DNA of 64,000 bases from Moraxellaceae bacterium (GCA_020697295.1 JAJFBF010000010.1:1-64000), one strand, 5' to 3'. Shown: positions 18,760 to 25,889, numbered from the stretch's first letter. Numbers and translations are program-made. The notes: generated by a model from the sequence alone, not told the origin.

Positions 18760-19602
18760 ATGCCAGAGTCATCGACGCTGTTGGAGCTGATTGAGGCGGG
18801 AGAGCTGGGGCAGGGGCAGCAGCTTTCCTGCTCCCTGCCGGGGGTTGCGGCAGAAGTCTGCCCGGAGGGCCTGAACGTAAACGGGCAGGTCTTTGCCGAC
18901 CCCACTGATGCCGCCTCTTATGTGCTGGGGCGTGAGGTGCCGGATGGGGCCGGCTGGTCCTTCTGGAAGGTAGAGGACACAAGGCGGGGCTTTGTCGCGC
19001 CCCTGGAACATGTCCGGGTCGCCTGGGCATCGCGCCACGATACGGCTCAGCAGAAGACCAGCCTGACCCACCCCTTAAGGGTGGATGCGCTGAGCGTGCC
19101 GGGCGTGCCCGGACGACTGGGACTGACCTTCTGTCCTGGAAAGACGGGGCCAGCTCTCTATGGCGGTGCCTGGAATCGGGATTTGCGCACCGACCTTGGT
19201 GCAATACGGGAGTGGGGCGCAGGGGCGGTACTTACACTGATGGAGCCACATGAGTTCGGGTTGCTTGGTGTGGCGGACCTCCCTCAAGAAATGAGACGAC
19301 AGCCGTTTGCCTGGCACTGGCTGGAGATCCGGGATTCGGATGTTCCGGATGAGCGATTTGAGCGCGGCTGGCCGGCGATCCGTAACTCAATCCATGAGGT
19401 GCTGAAATCGGGTGCGGGGGTTGTCATTCATTGCCGAGGGGGCTTGGGAAGGACGGGAATGATTGCGGCGCTGCTGTTGGTGGAGGCAGGGGTGCCTGCC
19501 GACCAGGCGATTGCGGCTGTGCGGCAGGCACGAAAGGGGGCAATTGAGACATGGGAGCAGGAAGAGTATATCCGTCAACATTTTATGCAACGCCCAGTCT
19601 AA
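18760..19602 (+). CDS. RAMA-like domain fused to dual-specificity protein phosphatase
   Basis: A 280-residue protein with two parts. Residues ~5-90 look like a RAMA/DUF4357 module: LLELIEAGELGQGQQL, then LNVNGQVFADPTDAASYVLG and GWSFWKV. Residues ~120-275 are a cysteine-dependent phosphatase of the dual-specificity type, with the P-loop HCRGGLGRTG (catalytic C225, R231) and a preceding acid loop IRDSDVPD. RAMA domains are usually attached to DNA methylases or nucleases, so the fusion to a phosphatase is odd. The ribosome site GGAGGGGAAG is directly upstream. It lies behind tnsC but has its own start; possibly a cargo gene. The substrate is unknown. Confidence 0.72.
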   Translation: MPESSTLLELIEAGELGQGQQLSCSLPGVAAEVCPEGLNVNGQVFADPTDAASYVLGREVPDGAGWSFWKVEDTRRGFVAPLEHVRVAWASRHDTAQQKTSLTHPLRVDALSVPGVPGRLGLTFCPGKTGPALYGGAWNRDLRTDLGAIREWGAGAVLTLMEPHEFGLLGVADLPQEMRRQPFAWHWLEIRDSDVPDERFERGWPAIRNSIHEVLKSGAGVVIHCRGGLGRTGMIAALLLVEAGVPADQAIAAVRQARKGAIETWEQEEYIRQHFMQRPV

Positions 19603-19823
19603 GGCTGAAAGGAACGTAGCCGGGCAGGCTTCACTTACGGGCGCTAGCGCCTAAATCCGATCGCCAAGTATGGATCGGCGCCAGCAATATTCGGCCCAGA
19701 CGTCCCCCACGTTTGAGGATCGCTGGAATTTTGAGTGCCGTGCCTTGCGGGAAGACGCCTGTGGTGCAGGATGAGTTCTACCTGCGCGTGTGAGAGAAGC
19801 GGGACGTCCTTGTCCCGCGTGAT

Positions 19824-20048
19824 TCAGCCCTTACTCTTGCGGGGGTCATCCTTGCGGGGATAGGTACGCTCCTCCTGGAACTGGCCGTTCTCCTTGTGGA
19901 TGCGGAGCGAGCCTGTCTTTTCGCCCACATAGCCCGTGCTGAAAGTCACCCCTTCCTGCTTGGTGTCGAAGGTCTTCGTGGCCCGCGTCGCGCCTTCGCG
20001 CGTCAGCTTCCACTTGCCGTCGTCGTGCGTCAGATCGTATTTATCCAT
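19824..20048 (-). CDS. DUF2188 small protein
   Basis: A 74-residue protein with the DUF2188 pattern: a short beta-strand with DGKWKLTREGATRATKTFDT, then a segment SLRIHKENGQFQEERTY and a charged Lys/Asp-rich tail. The family is widespread in mobile elements and has no settled function. It lies 14 bp downstream of the LRAT-like gene on the same strand and is probably its operon partner. Confidence 0.78.
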   Translation of the reverse strand: MDKYDLTHDDGKWKLTREGATRATKTFDTKQEGVTFSTGYVGEKTGSLRIHKENGQFQEERTYPRKDDPRKSKG

Positions 20049-20062
20049 CCTTCACCTCTTCA

Positions 20063-20557
20063 TTATAGAGCCAAGGAAAAAACACTGCCGATGACTGCGC
20101 CCCAGAAGGTGCTGACTACCGGGTTACCGTCTTTTGGGGTGAGCAGACTCGCGATAGCCGCTGACGCAGCTGCCAGCTGCAGGCGCGGATTGCTTGAGGC
20201 TAGCGCGAGCGCAAAGCCCGTAGTCGCCAGCACGGCCCTCTGAACCTGTGGGCTCTCGGGTACTAGCCCGTGAACAACACGAACGAAGTGTTCGCAGTTT
20301 CGAGTGAAAAGTGAGTACGCGACGCCTAGAAGCTGGCGAGCGCGCAGGCATGCCAACAGCAAGTTACGGCTGGAGATTTCGCCATAGTGCTCAATCGGCT
20401 TGCCTTCAGCGAAGAGATGGATGGGCTCCTCGACAACACGGCCGTGTTGCTTGGAGTTGTGGATGACACGACCCTCGTGGACGAGGATCCCGTAGTGCCA
20501 GTACCCGCCGAGCCAAACTCGGAGCGTGGCGCCTGGCGGAGTGTGAACAATGTTCAT
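20063..20557 (-). CDS. LRAT/NC-domain thiol hydrolase-like membrane protein
   Basis: A 164-residue protein with the LRAT (NlpC/P60 circular-permutant) fold signature: WLGGYWHYGILVHEGRVIH with H21, and FTRNCEHFVRV with catalytic C88 and H90. A C-terminal region of ~60 residues holds one or two hydrophobic segments (ATTGFALALASS and TFWGAVIGSVFSLAL), so it is probably membrane-attached. LRAT-like proteins act as acyltransferases or phospholipases on lipids; this activity is inferred. It is followed by the DUF2188 gene at 14 bp and preceded by a 36-residue ORF. Confidence 0.72.
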   Translation of the reverse strand: MNIVHTPPGATLRVWLGGYWHYGILVHEGRVIHNSKQHGRVVEEPIHLFAEGKPIEHYGEISSRNLLLACLRARQLLGVAYSLFTRNCEHFVRVVHGLVPESPQVQRAVLATTGFALALASSNPRLQLAAASAAIASLLTPKDGNPVVSTFWGAVIGSVFSLAL

Positions 20558-20621
20558 GCGACTCTACCTTTACAGATCGAAGTGAAGGCCACGGGCGGCA
20601 AAGCCGCCGGTGGCCCGGAGT

Positions 20622-20732
20622 TCAGCGCTTGGGCTGGTGCCGACAGTGCGCCCGCACATGTTCGAACTGGCCTCGCCGGCGTCGAACATAGGCGGTCACG
20701 CTGACCGGCATATCGATGGGACAGATATGCAT
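20622..20732 (-). CDS. Arg-rich 36-residue microprotein
   Basis: A short ORF with a near-perfect ribosome site AGGAGG nine bases before its ATG. The product begins MHICPIDMPVSVTAYV and continues with a basic segment RRRRGQFEHVRAHCRHQ. The pattern 'V-x-AY-x-R...-G-x-F/W-E-H-V-R-A-H' recalls small uncharacterised proteins found on plasmids and islands, but I cannot name the family. It lies 64 bp upstream of the LRAT-like gene on the same strand, so it may be the first gene of that transcript. Confidence 0.5.
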   Translation of the reverse strand: MHICPIDMPVSVTAYVRRRRGQFEHVRAHCRHQPKR

Positions 20733-20867
20733 GGCTGCATTCCTCCTGCTGGTTGGCGGAGTGATAGTGGAAATGCCATGCAGACCTTGGTAGAGTCGCT
20801 CTGCTCAAGTAACTCTCGGCTGCATGGTGGGCAGAGGACACTCCAACCACCTTGCCCGGGGCATAAG

Positions 20868-20906
20868 GGGGCAATCGCGTCGCAACCGTGATTGCCCCTT
20901 TTTTTT
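20868..20906 (+). terminator. Strong intrinsic terminator reading on the plus strand
   Basis: Arms GGGGCAATCGCG and CGTGATTGCCCC (12 pairs, one G-T) with a 7-base loop, followed by eight T on the plus strand. Minus-strand genes lie on both sides, so the T-run points the wrong way for the operon that ends 15 bases away (20921). It may block antisense transcription or end an unannotated plus-strand RNA. Confidence 0.75.
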
Positions 20907-20920
20907 GCCCAGTACTTTAT

Positions 20921-21250
20921 TTAGTAATCTCTGTGAATTCTCCCGCAGTGAAGGCATTTCGACTGCGTCAGTCCCACTTCCAACATTCCCTGACAGTGCC
21001 GACACCACGGCCCTTCACCGCTCTGCCATTTCCAGTGCAGATAGGACTTATAAAGGAACAGGGCTCCGGCGATCATTAAGAGCGCTGGCGTAGCATAGCC
21101 TCCAGTCTTGCCCATCAAGTGGAGAACGCTTCCCAGTACAGGGAGAGTCGCTGTCTGGCTGGCCTCCGCTATTACGTGGGTCAGGAAGCCCACCATTAAG
21201 GCAAGGACAGCTGTAGAAGCGGGCTGCAAGTAGAGTCGGAAAGTTTGCAT
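20921..21250 (-). CDS. Two-helix membrane protein with C-terminal zinc ribbon (ubiquitin-like operon)
   Basis: About 109 residues. Two hydrophobic segments (STAVLALMVGFLTHVIAEA near residues 11-30 and ATPALLMIAGALFLYKSYL near 51-70) are followed by a cytoplasmic zinc ribbon WCRHCQGML...SKCLHCGRIH. It lies 29 bp downstream of the DUF6527 gene and is the last gene of the ubiquitin-like operon. ATG 21250 was chosen; GTG 21256 in the same frame is better placed behind GAGGAG and may be the true start. I do not recognise the family. It could be a membrane effector or anchor for the conjugation system. Confidence 0.65.
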   Translation of the reverse strand: MQTFRLYLQPASTAVLALMVGFLTHVIAEASQTATLPVLGSVLHLMGKTGGYATPALLMIAGALFLYKSYLHWKWQSGEGPWCRHCQGMLEVGLTQSKCLHCGRIHRDY

Positions 21251-21279
21251 TCGCACTATGAAGATCTCCTCGTCGATGA

Positions 21280-21705
21280 TTAGTCGCGGCACCACTGCAC
21301 TTTTCCATCTCGCAGGAAGAAGTGGCTGCGGCAGCCCACCTTTCTCCATACCGACGGCGATAGTGTTACAGCGCCGTTGCGATTGATCTGCCAGTACCAG
21401 CAGGGGGACTCATCGCGTAGCATGTTGAGAGAGAGTCGAGCACCACATCTGCAAGGGCAGCCCATAACTGCCAGCCATTCGTTGCCCTCAATGCCCACGA
21501 TGTAGAGGGTAAGCTCATCCAGGAGCTTCGGCAGGTCTGCATCATCCTCAAGGAAGACGGTCTTATAGATAGGGGTCGCGACGCTGGAAGGTGCGGAGTC
21601 TGCTTCCCTGGTTTCGCTATTTATCGGCTGGTGTTCTTTTCCAAAAAGCCAACCCCAGAAGCGTGTCGCGAGATGGCTGAGGCTGTTCCAAGCATCTTTG
21701 ATCAA
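21280..21705 (-). CDS. DUF6527 family protein, Cys-rich partner of ubiquitin-like system
   Basis: A 141-residue protein. The C-terminal 70 residues carry the DUF6527 signature: CPCRCGARLSLNML, then PCWYWQINRNGAVTLSPSVW and GCRSHFFLRDGKVQWC, a likely zinc-binding fold. The first 50 residues are variable. DUF6527 genes often sit beside bacterial multi-ubiquitin/E2/E1 genes; their task is not settled, and a zinc-dependent adaptor or E3-like role is speculation. Translation appears to start at TTG 21705, overlapping the upstream stop as TTGA; no in-frame ATG lies near, so coupling to the upstream gene is likely. Confidence 0.78.
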   Translation of the reverse strand: MIKDAWNSLSHLATRFWGWLFGKEHQPINSETREADSAPSSVATPIYKTVFLEDDADLPKLLDELTLYIVGIEGNEWLAVMGCPCRCGARLSLNMLRDESPCWYWQINRNGAVTLSPSVWRKVGCRSHFFLRDGKVQWCRD

Positions 21706-23096
21706 GGCTGTAGCTCCGGGGCAGGGTCATCCAGGAAGAGGCGTGCATCGCCCCTGCCTGCATAGTGAGCAAGCAGGGAGCAGGGCTCGCCATCTGGCTG
21801 GCAAAGGTGGTCATTTTCCCGGAGATCAAAGGTGCGAATGGCGCATTCCGAGCTGTCGACGCGACGGTACGGGTGTAGCCGGGCGATAAACTCGTTGGCC
21901 GCCATGGCAGCGATCAGCATATTGATGGTGATGACGGCTGGTCGCTCGACATGGACGTTGCGGATATAGCCTTCTTTGAGTTGTCGTGCGTACTCGGCTG
22001 GATTCCGACGTGCCAGCCCTTCCGCTTGGACACTGTCGAGGGAGATCATGCCTCGGCCGATTAGGCTTGAGCCGTCGGGCTGCAGGTAGTGCACGCTCCC
22101 ACATGCGTATGAAACGCCGCCAGTGCCATCCGCATCGAGACGGACGCCAAGATCGAAGTAAGGAAGGCAATAGAAAACGGCGAGACGGTTCAGGTAATAC
22201 CGTCCCTCAGCACTATCCATGCAGCCGAAGAGAACATCGCACTCTGCTAGCTGACGCAGGACTTGACCGTCTATAAGGTTCACTGGCAAAGCTTGGACCG
22301 AAGTCCCCAAGTCCATATGGGCAATTGCATCGGCAATGACGTTAACCTTGAAACGCTCCTCAATGGCGTCCAGACGAGAGGTGTTCAGAATCCGATTCAG
22401 GTTCTTCTCTTTGACTACATCTGGATCAACGAGCGTGAGTCTGCCGACGCCGAGGCGTGCAAGCTGCTCAACGAGTGGGCTCCCTGTTCCAGAGCAGCCG
22501 GCGACTACGGCCGACAGACCCCGCATACGCCTGTAGGTTTCTTCACCAAAAAACTGGCGGCTTTTCAGCTCAAGTGGGTCTGATTCCGCCGCGTCAGTGG
22601 GTGAGGGACGCCAGAACTGAAGATCGTCACCAACCACAGACACCATGTCCACGTCTTGGAATTCGCCTTGGCGCGAAACTACCCGGGCAAGAACACGTCC
22701 GCCCGGGAGCATTATTGCGCTCATATGCGGAAGTTCGTCGTCAATCCAGCTGTAGATTGAGGAGAAGAGCTCGCGATCAGCGATATCATCCGTCTCACTA
22801 AACTTCGGAAATCCACCCGGATGACTGTGAATCTTAAGGATGGCCATTCCCTTTTTGCTGGCTTCAGCTAAAAGCGGCTCAATGAGGTCCGTCTTCCAAG
22901 TGACCCGTACAGGAGTACGCACCAGACACTCCATGTAGGGGATCGGGACGATTTGATGAACCATGAGGATGTGAGACTCCCGACCTTGGAGGCGGCCACA
23001 CAGCGCAAGTGCGACGGCCTCCTTGCCGTCGCCAGGATAGAGGTGAGCTGACAGAGCGGCATGTTGCCGCCCCGTCATGCGCAGTTTGACGGCCAT
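21702..23096 (-). CDS. JAMM deubiquitinase-E1 ubiquitin-activating fusion protein
   Basis: A 464-residue two-domain protein. Residues ~1-150 form a JAB/JAMM metalloprotease with the full zinc set: E26 and H90-x-H92-x7-S100-x2-D103. Residues ~175-420 form a ThiF/E1-like adenylation domain: AGCSGTGSPLVEQLARLG (G200-G205) followed by LVDPDVVKEKNLNR and FGCMDSAEGRYYLNR. The predicted jobs are to trim or remove the ubiquitin-like protein and to activate it with ATP. An unambiguous E1 catalytic cysteine is hard to point out. This fusion is known from bacterial ubiquitin-like operons described by comparative genomics. It is 11 bp after the Ubl-E2 gene and overlaps the DUF6527 start. Confidence 0.88.
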   Translation of the reverse strand: MAVKLRMTGRQHAALSAHLYPGDGKEAVALALCGRLQGRESHILMVHQIVPIPYMECLVRTPVRVTWKTDLIEPLLAEASKKGMAILKIHSHPGGFPKFSETDDIADRELFSSIYSWIDDELPHMSAIMLPGGRVLARVVSRQGEFQDVDMVSVVGDDLQFWRPSPTDAAESDPLELKSRQFFGEETYRRMRGLSAVVAGCSGTGSPLVEQLARLGVGRLTLVDPDVVKEKNLNRILNTSRLDAIEERFKVNVIADAIAHMDLGTSVQALPVNLIDGQVLRQLAECDVLFGCMDSAEGRYYLNRLAVFYCLPYFDLGVRLDADGTGGVSYACGSVHYLQPDGSSLIGRGMISLDSVQAEGLARRNPAEYARQLKEGYIRNVHVERPAVITINMLIAAMAANEFIARLHPYRRVDSSECAIRTFDLRENDHLCQPDGEPCSLLAHYAGRGDARLFLDDPAPELQP

Positions 23097-23107
23097 GACT
23101 GGCGCTC

Positions 23108-24259
23108 CTACCGGCTCAGCTCGGCTTCAAGCCAAGCCTTAATCCGTTCGATGTGCGTGGCCAAGCCATCAACCCCTTCTCGCCAGTGGTAATGGCGAGA
23201 CCATCCTTGCCAGGAGTTGCCCTCAATCGAGCAATCATGGGTAGCATGTATCGTGCGTCCATTTGTCCGTCCAAGGCGCGGCATGAAGTTCATCATGTCG
23301 AGCTTGGCAAGCGGATAGCCAGAGCTGATAGCAATTGCCATGTCGGAGTGCGAGTTGGTGTAACCAGGCGGCAGAGGAAAGCTTCGGAGGATCACGTAGG
23401 GCTGATTACCCTCGCGAATCGCTTCCCAGCCAGGGAAATTGGCGTCGAGATACTCGGTGTCAGCCTCAGGGAGCGCGAAGTCGCGGCGCGGAGAGGGCAC
23501 AGAGCCCTCTCCGTCCGTGTTTTCCTTCGGAATGGTGGAAAACCGCTCTATGCCCGGCTTGCGCAAGTCAACAACGTCGTCCGCCGCAATGCTTTCCACC
23601 TTTCCGCCGCGGAGGCGTTGGCGCAAGGCGAATTGCTCAGGGGTCTTGCTGGCGAGTTCCAGGATTTCACGTCCGGTGAGATGATCCTTACTGACGGTAA
23701 AGTGGTCATCATCGACCCGGATGCGGTAGTGATGTGCACGCGGTGGCTCTTTGCCACCCTTGCCGCATTCTTCAACGTCAACGCACTGTGCAGAGCCCGT
23801 AAAGAACCGGTCTTGAGGCTGCAGAATGAGCCGGAGGTCGTCTGCTATCGGCTCATCTGCCAGGCCGGAGAGGTCGGCATAGAGGGCATCCTCAGAACGG
23901 AGATTGGGATCAAGTTGCTTGAGCTCCTTCCCGGTGGCCTTCACCTTGAGGGTATGCGGCTCAGGGAGCTGCATGGGATGTTTGTTGAGATGAAACCGAA
24001 CTCCCTCGCGAAGGGAGGGGTTGTCACAGAGTGCCGGGCTTCCATCTCCGATGGAGAAGGTCTCTCCACCACGGATCAGGATTCCATCCTTCGCAGCCAC
24101 AGGGACATCGAAGTCATCGGCTACCTCCAGAAACAGCTGCTCCGGGGGCTTTACCCCGGCCAGGTCCAAGAGGGTCTGGCCCATGACGAGGCCAGGAGTT
24201 ACGGATTTTTGGGCACGATCGATCGTGACCGAGACGGGCGTAATTGCCATTTCCAGCAC
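23108..24259 (-). CDS. Triple ubiquitin-like domain fused to E2-like domain
   Basis: A 383-residue protein. Three successive beta-grasp (multiubiquitin-type) units are visible at about residues 7-75, 85-155 and 175-245, each with an opening strand and a LLDLAG/ALYADLSG/ILELAS-type helix. The C-terminal ~125 residues resemble the prokaryotic E2 family E: GYTNSHSDMAIAISSGYPL, then C343 in HDCSIEGNSWQGWSRH, and a closing WREGVDGLATHIERIKAWL. C343 is the only cysteine in that domain and therefore the candidate thioester residue. None of the Ubl units ends at a free GlyGly, so either processing occurs or the Ubls act in cis. First gene of the operon. Confidence 0.83.
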   Translation of the reverse strand: MLEMAITPVSVTIDRAQKSVTPGLVMGQTLLDLAGVKPPEQLFLEVADDFDVPVAAKDGILIRGGETFSIGDGSPALCDNPSLREGVRFHLNKHPMQLPEPHTLKVKATGKELKQLDPNLRSEDALYADLSGLADEPIADDLRLILQPQDRFFTGSAQCVDVEECGKGGKEPPRAHHYRIRVDDDHFTVSKDHLTGREILELASKTPEQFALRQRLRGGKVESIAADDVVDLRKPGIERFSTIPKENTDGEGSVPSPRRDFALPEADTEYLDANFPGWEAIREGNQPYVILRSFPLPPGYTNSHSDMAIAISSGYPLAKLDMMNFMPRLGRTNGRTIHATHDCSIEGNSWQGWSRHYHWREGVDGLATHIERIKAWLEAELSR

Positions 24260-24404
24260 CTAAAAGTCAAAACCTATGAGAGACAGCTCGCGTGCGAGCC
24301 GCCGTTACAAAGCGGATGCCATGAGGTCTTGACTTGGGACGGGGTGCTGTAGGAGCCTATTCTTCCCCCGAAGAGCAGGGTTCCTAGCGACCTTGTGATT
24401 CACC

Positions 24405-24432
24405 AAGGCAAGCCTCTCGGCTTGCCTTTTTT
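24405..24432 (+). terminator. Intrinsic terminator upstream of the XRE promoter region
   Basis: Arms AAGGCAAGCC and GGCTTGCCTT around a TCTC loop, followed by further T residues on the plus strand. No plus-strand gene lies immediately upstream. Confidence 0.75.
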
Positions 24433-24504
24433 ATTTCTGCCTTCGCTTTTCCATTGCTCCTCCTATCTTCTTGCTTCTTGGCTGGCCCAGGGGGAATCCC
24501 TGAG

Positions 24505-24525
24505 CTTTTGGTACGGTACCAAAAG
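24505..24525. promoter_or_regulatory. Palindromic operator candidate
   Basis: Arms CTTTTGGTAC and GTACCAAAAG around one central G form a perfect 10-bp inverted repeat. It lies 164 bp before the XRE gene and 246 bp before the start of the ubiquitin-like operon, so the XRE protein could bind it and control both. Confidence 0.6.
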
Positions 24526-24624
24526 TTAAACTGATACACAACCACATCAGCAGTGACCGACCAGTTTCCATGTTGCCGCTTAGTAACAAGATGTGAATAT
24601 GGCTGACATAAAATGGGGTCAAAA

Positions 24625-24656
24625 TTGCTGACATCCGCAGTGAATGCTGGTAAAAT
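24625..24656 (+). promoter_or_regulatory. Likely promoter of the XRE-ImmA operon
   Basis: An extended -10 element TGGTAAAAT (24648-24656) is preceded by TTGCTG (24625-24630). The spacing of 20 bases is long, so the -35 match may be weak; the extended TG could compensate. The XRE start codon follows 33 bp later. Confidence 0.4.
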
Positions 24657-24688
24657 GAAGACGTTCGGTGACTCAGGGTTTCATCGCT

Positions 24689-25033
24689 ATGATTTCTGAA
24701 GAAAGGCTCTACAGCTTTTTGGGAGGTCGGCTGCGTGAATTGAGGGAGGGAGCTGGGGGCAGAAGAAAGCTCACGCAAGCGGAGCTTGCTCAGCTGGTGG
24801 GTCTCGAAAGAACCTCAATCACCAACATAGAGAAAGGGGCTCAAAAGGTTCCTCTGCATATTCTTTATCGACTCTGTGGCGCCCTTCAGGTGGACATATC
24901 GCAGATTCTTCCTCCCGTCTCCATCGTTCAAGGTGAAGCATGGGATCTTCCTTCGATTAGTAATCTCGGTGAGGTGCCTCTGCCCCCCCAAGCAGCAGAG
25001 GCCCTCAGTCGCATACTCAATAAGAATAAATAA
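24689..25033 (+). CDS. XRE-family transcriptional regulator paired with ImmA
   Basis: A 114-residue protein with a clear lambda-repressor HTH (LRELREGAGGRRKLTQAELA then VGLERTSITNIEKGAQKV, residues ~12-62) and a short C-terminal tail. It is followed by an ImmA/IrrE metallopeptidase gene 25 bp downstream. In such pairs the peptidase cleaves the repressor on a stress signal; this is known for ImmA-ImmR of ICEBs1 and for DdrO-IrrE. ATG 24689 was chosen; GTG 24668 in frame is an alternative. The likely targets are its own promoter and neighbouring island genes. Confidence 0.8.
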   Translation: MISEERLYSFLGGRLRELREGAGGRRKLTQAELAQLVGLERTSITNIEKGAQKVPLHILYRLCGALQVDISQILPPVSIVQGEAWDLPSISNLGEVPLPPQAAEALSRILNKNK

Positions 25034-25058
25034 TTTATAGTCCCTCTCGAGGCTGAAA

Positions 25059-25655
25059 ATGAACGTATCTAAGCGGTCTAGCTCTACGCGCGACCAAGGG
25101 AGCCGAGGAATTCAGGCTATCCAGGTTAGAGCTGAGCAACTCTTGGTTGAGTCTGACGCTTTAAGCATCCCCGTGGACGTTGAGAAAGTTGCTCAGTATC
25201 TTGGGGCAAAAACACACTTCGAGCCCCTTGAGAATGAGATTTCGGGGATGCTGGTTATAGAAGATGATGTTCCACACATCATGGTAAATGCCTCGCACCA
25301 CAGTAATCGGCAGCGGTTTACTGTGGCGCATGAAGTAGGGCACCTGGTCCTGCACAAGGATCAAGGTACTCTCTTTGTAGACACCAAGTACCGAGTGTAC
25401 AAGCGTGCTGGCGCCGCAAGTGCGGCGATTTATGCTTCTCCTGACTCAACAACTAGCTATGAACATGAGGTTGAGGCCAACAAGTTTGCTGAGTCTCTGT
25501 TGATGCCAAAATCCCTAGTGCTGAACTATATCGCCTCAAAGAAAGTAGATATTAGTGACGAGTTTGACATTGCTCTTTTAGCTTTGGCCTTTGGTGTGAG
25601 TGATCAAGCAATGTCGATTCGTGTTGGCAATCTCAAGTTGTGCGAGGTTGCGTGA
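25059..25655 (+). CDS. ImmA/IrrE-family metallopeptidase
   Basis: A 198-residue protein with the DUF955 zinc-peptidase signature: QRFTVAHEVGHLVLHKD (H91, E92, H95) and the third-ligand region EHEVEANKFAESLLMP. The middle helix VDVEKVAQYLGAKTHFEPLE and GMLVIEDD are also typical of the family. It is predicted to cleave the XRE repressor encoded just before it and so switch on island genes. A terminator (25726-25754) follows, so the two genes form a closed operon. Confidence 0.87.
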   Translation: MNVSKRSSSTRDQGSRGIQAIQVRAEQLLVESDALSIPVDVEKVAQYLGAKTHFEPLENEISGMLVIEDDVPHIMVNASHHSNRQRFTVAHEVGHLVLHKDQGTLFVDTKYRVYKRAGAASAAIYASPDSTTSYEHEVEANKFAESLLMPKSLVLNYIASKKVDISDEFDIALLALAFGVSDQAMSIRVGNLKLCEVA

Positions 25656-25725
25656 GCTTACGGATCGTCGCATGGGTTTAGCGATAATCTGAATGCCCCT
25701 ATCTTGAGAGCCATACACTTATGAC

Positions 25726-25754
25726 GAGGCGCCTTCGGGCGCCTCTCTTTTTTT
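25726..25754 (+). terminator. Intrinsic terminator of the XRE-ImmA operon
   Basis: Arms GAGGCGCC and GGCGCCTC around a TTCG tetraloop, followed by a CTTTTTTT run. Confidence 0.88.
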
Positions 25755-25889
25755 GGGATGCAAGGGAGTGTCTCGAAGGTGAACAATTAACCGATCTGCC
25801 AATCGTTGACGCAGCTCGACTTATTCGACGGCGTGCCAGCACGCAGTGCTATGAGAGGAGTTCCAAGCGTCTGAAGCTGAACGTAGGCA

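Larger units (their letters stand above)
24260..24688. other. Intergenic control region between ubiquitin-like operon and XRE-ImmA pair
   Basis: These 429 bp hold the start region of the leftward ubiquitin-like operon, a plus-strand terminator (24405-24432), a 21-bp palindrome (24505-24525), two direct GCTGACAT repeats (24602 and 24627) and an extended -10 promoter-like TGGTAAAAT before the XRE gene. The stretch 24260-24404 could hold a short plus-strand RNA, because it ends in a good terminator with no coding gene before it. I see no protein-coding ORF here. Confidence 0.6.

Noticed and set aside
23153-24352. Long plus-strand open frame opposite the Ubl-E2 gene
   Set aside because: It is antisense to a well-supported gene, lacks a good ribosome site and gives no recognisable protein; high codon bias of the true gene keeps the shadow frame open.
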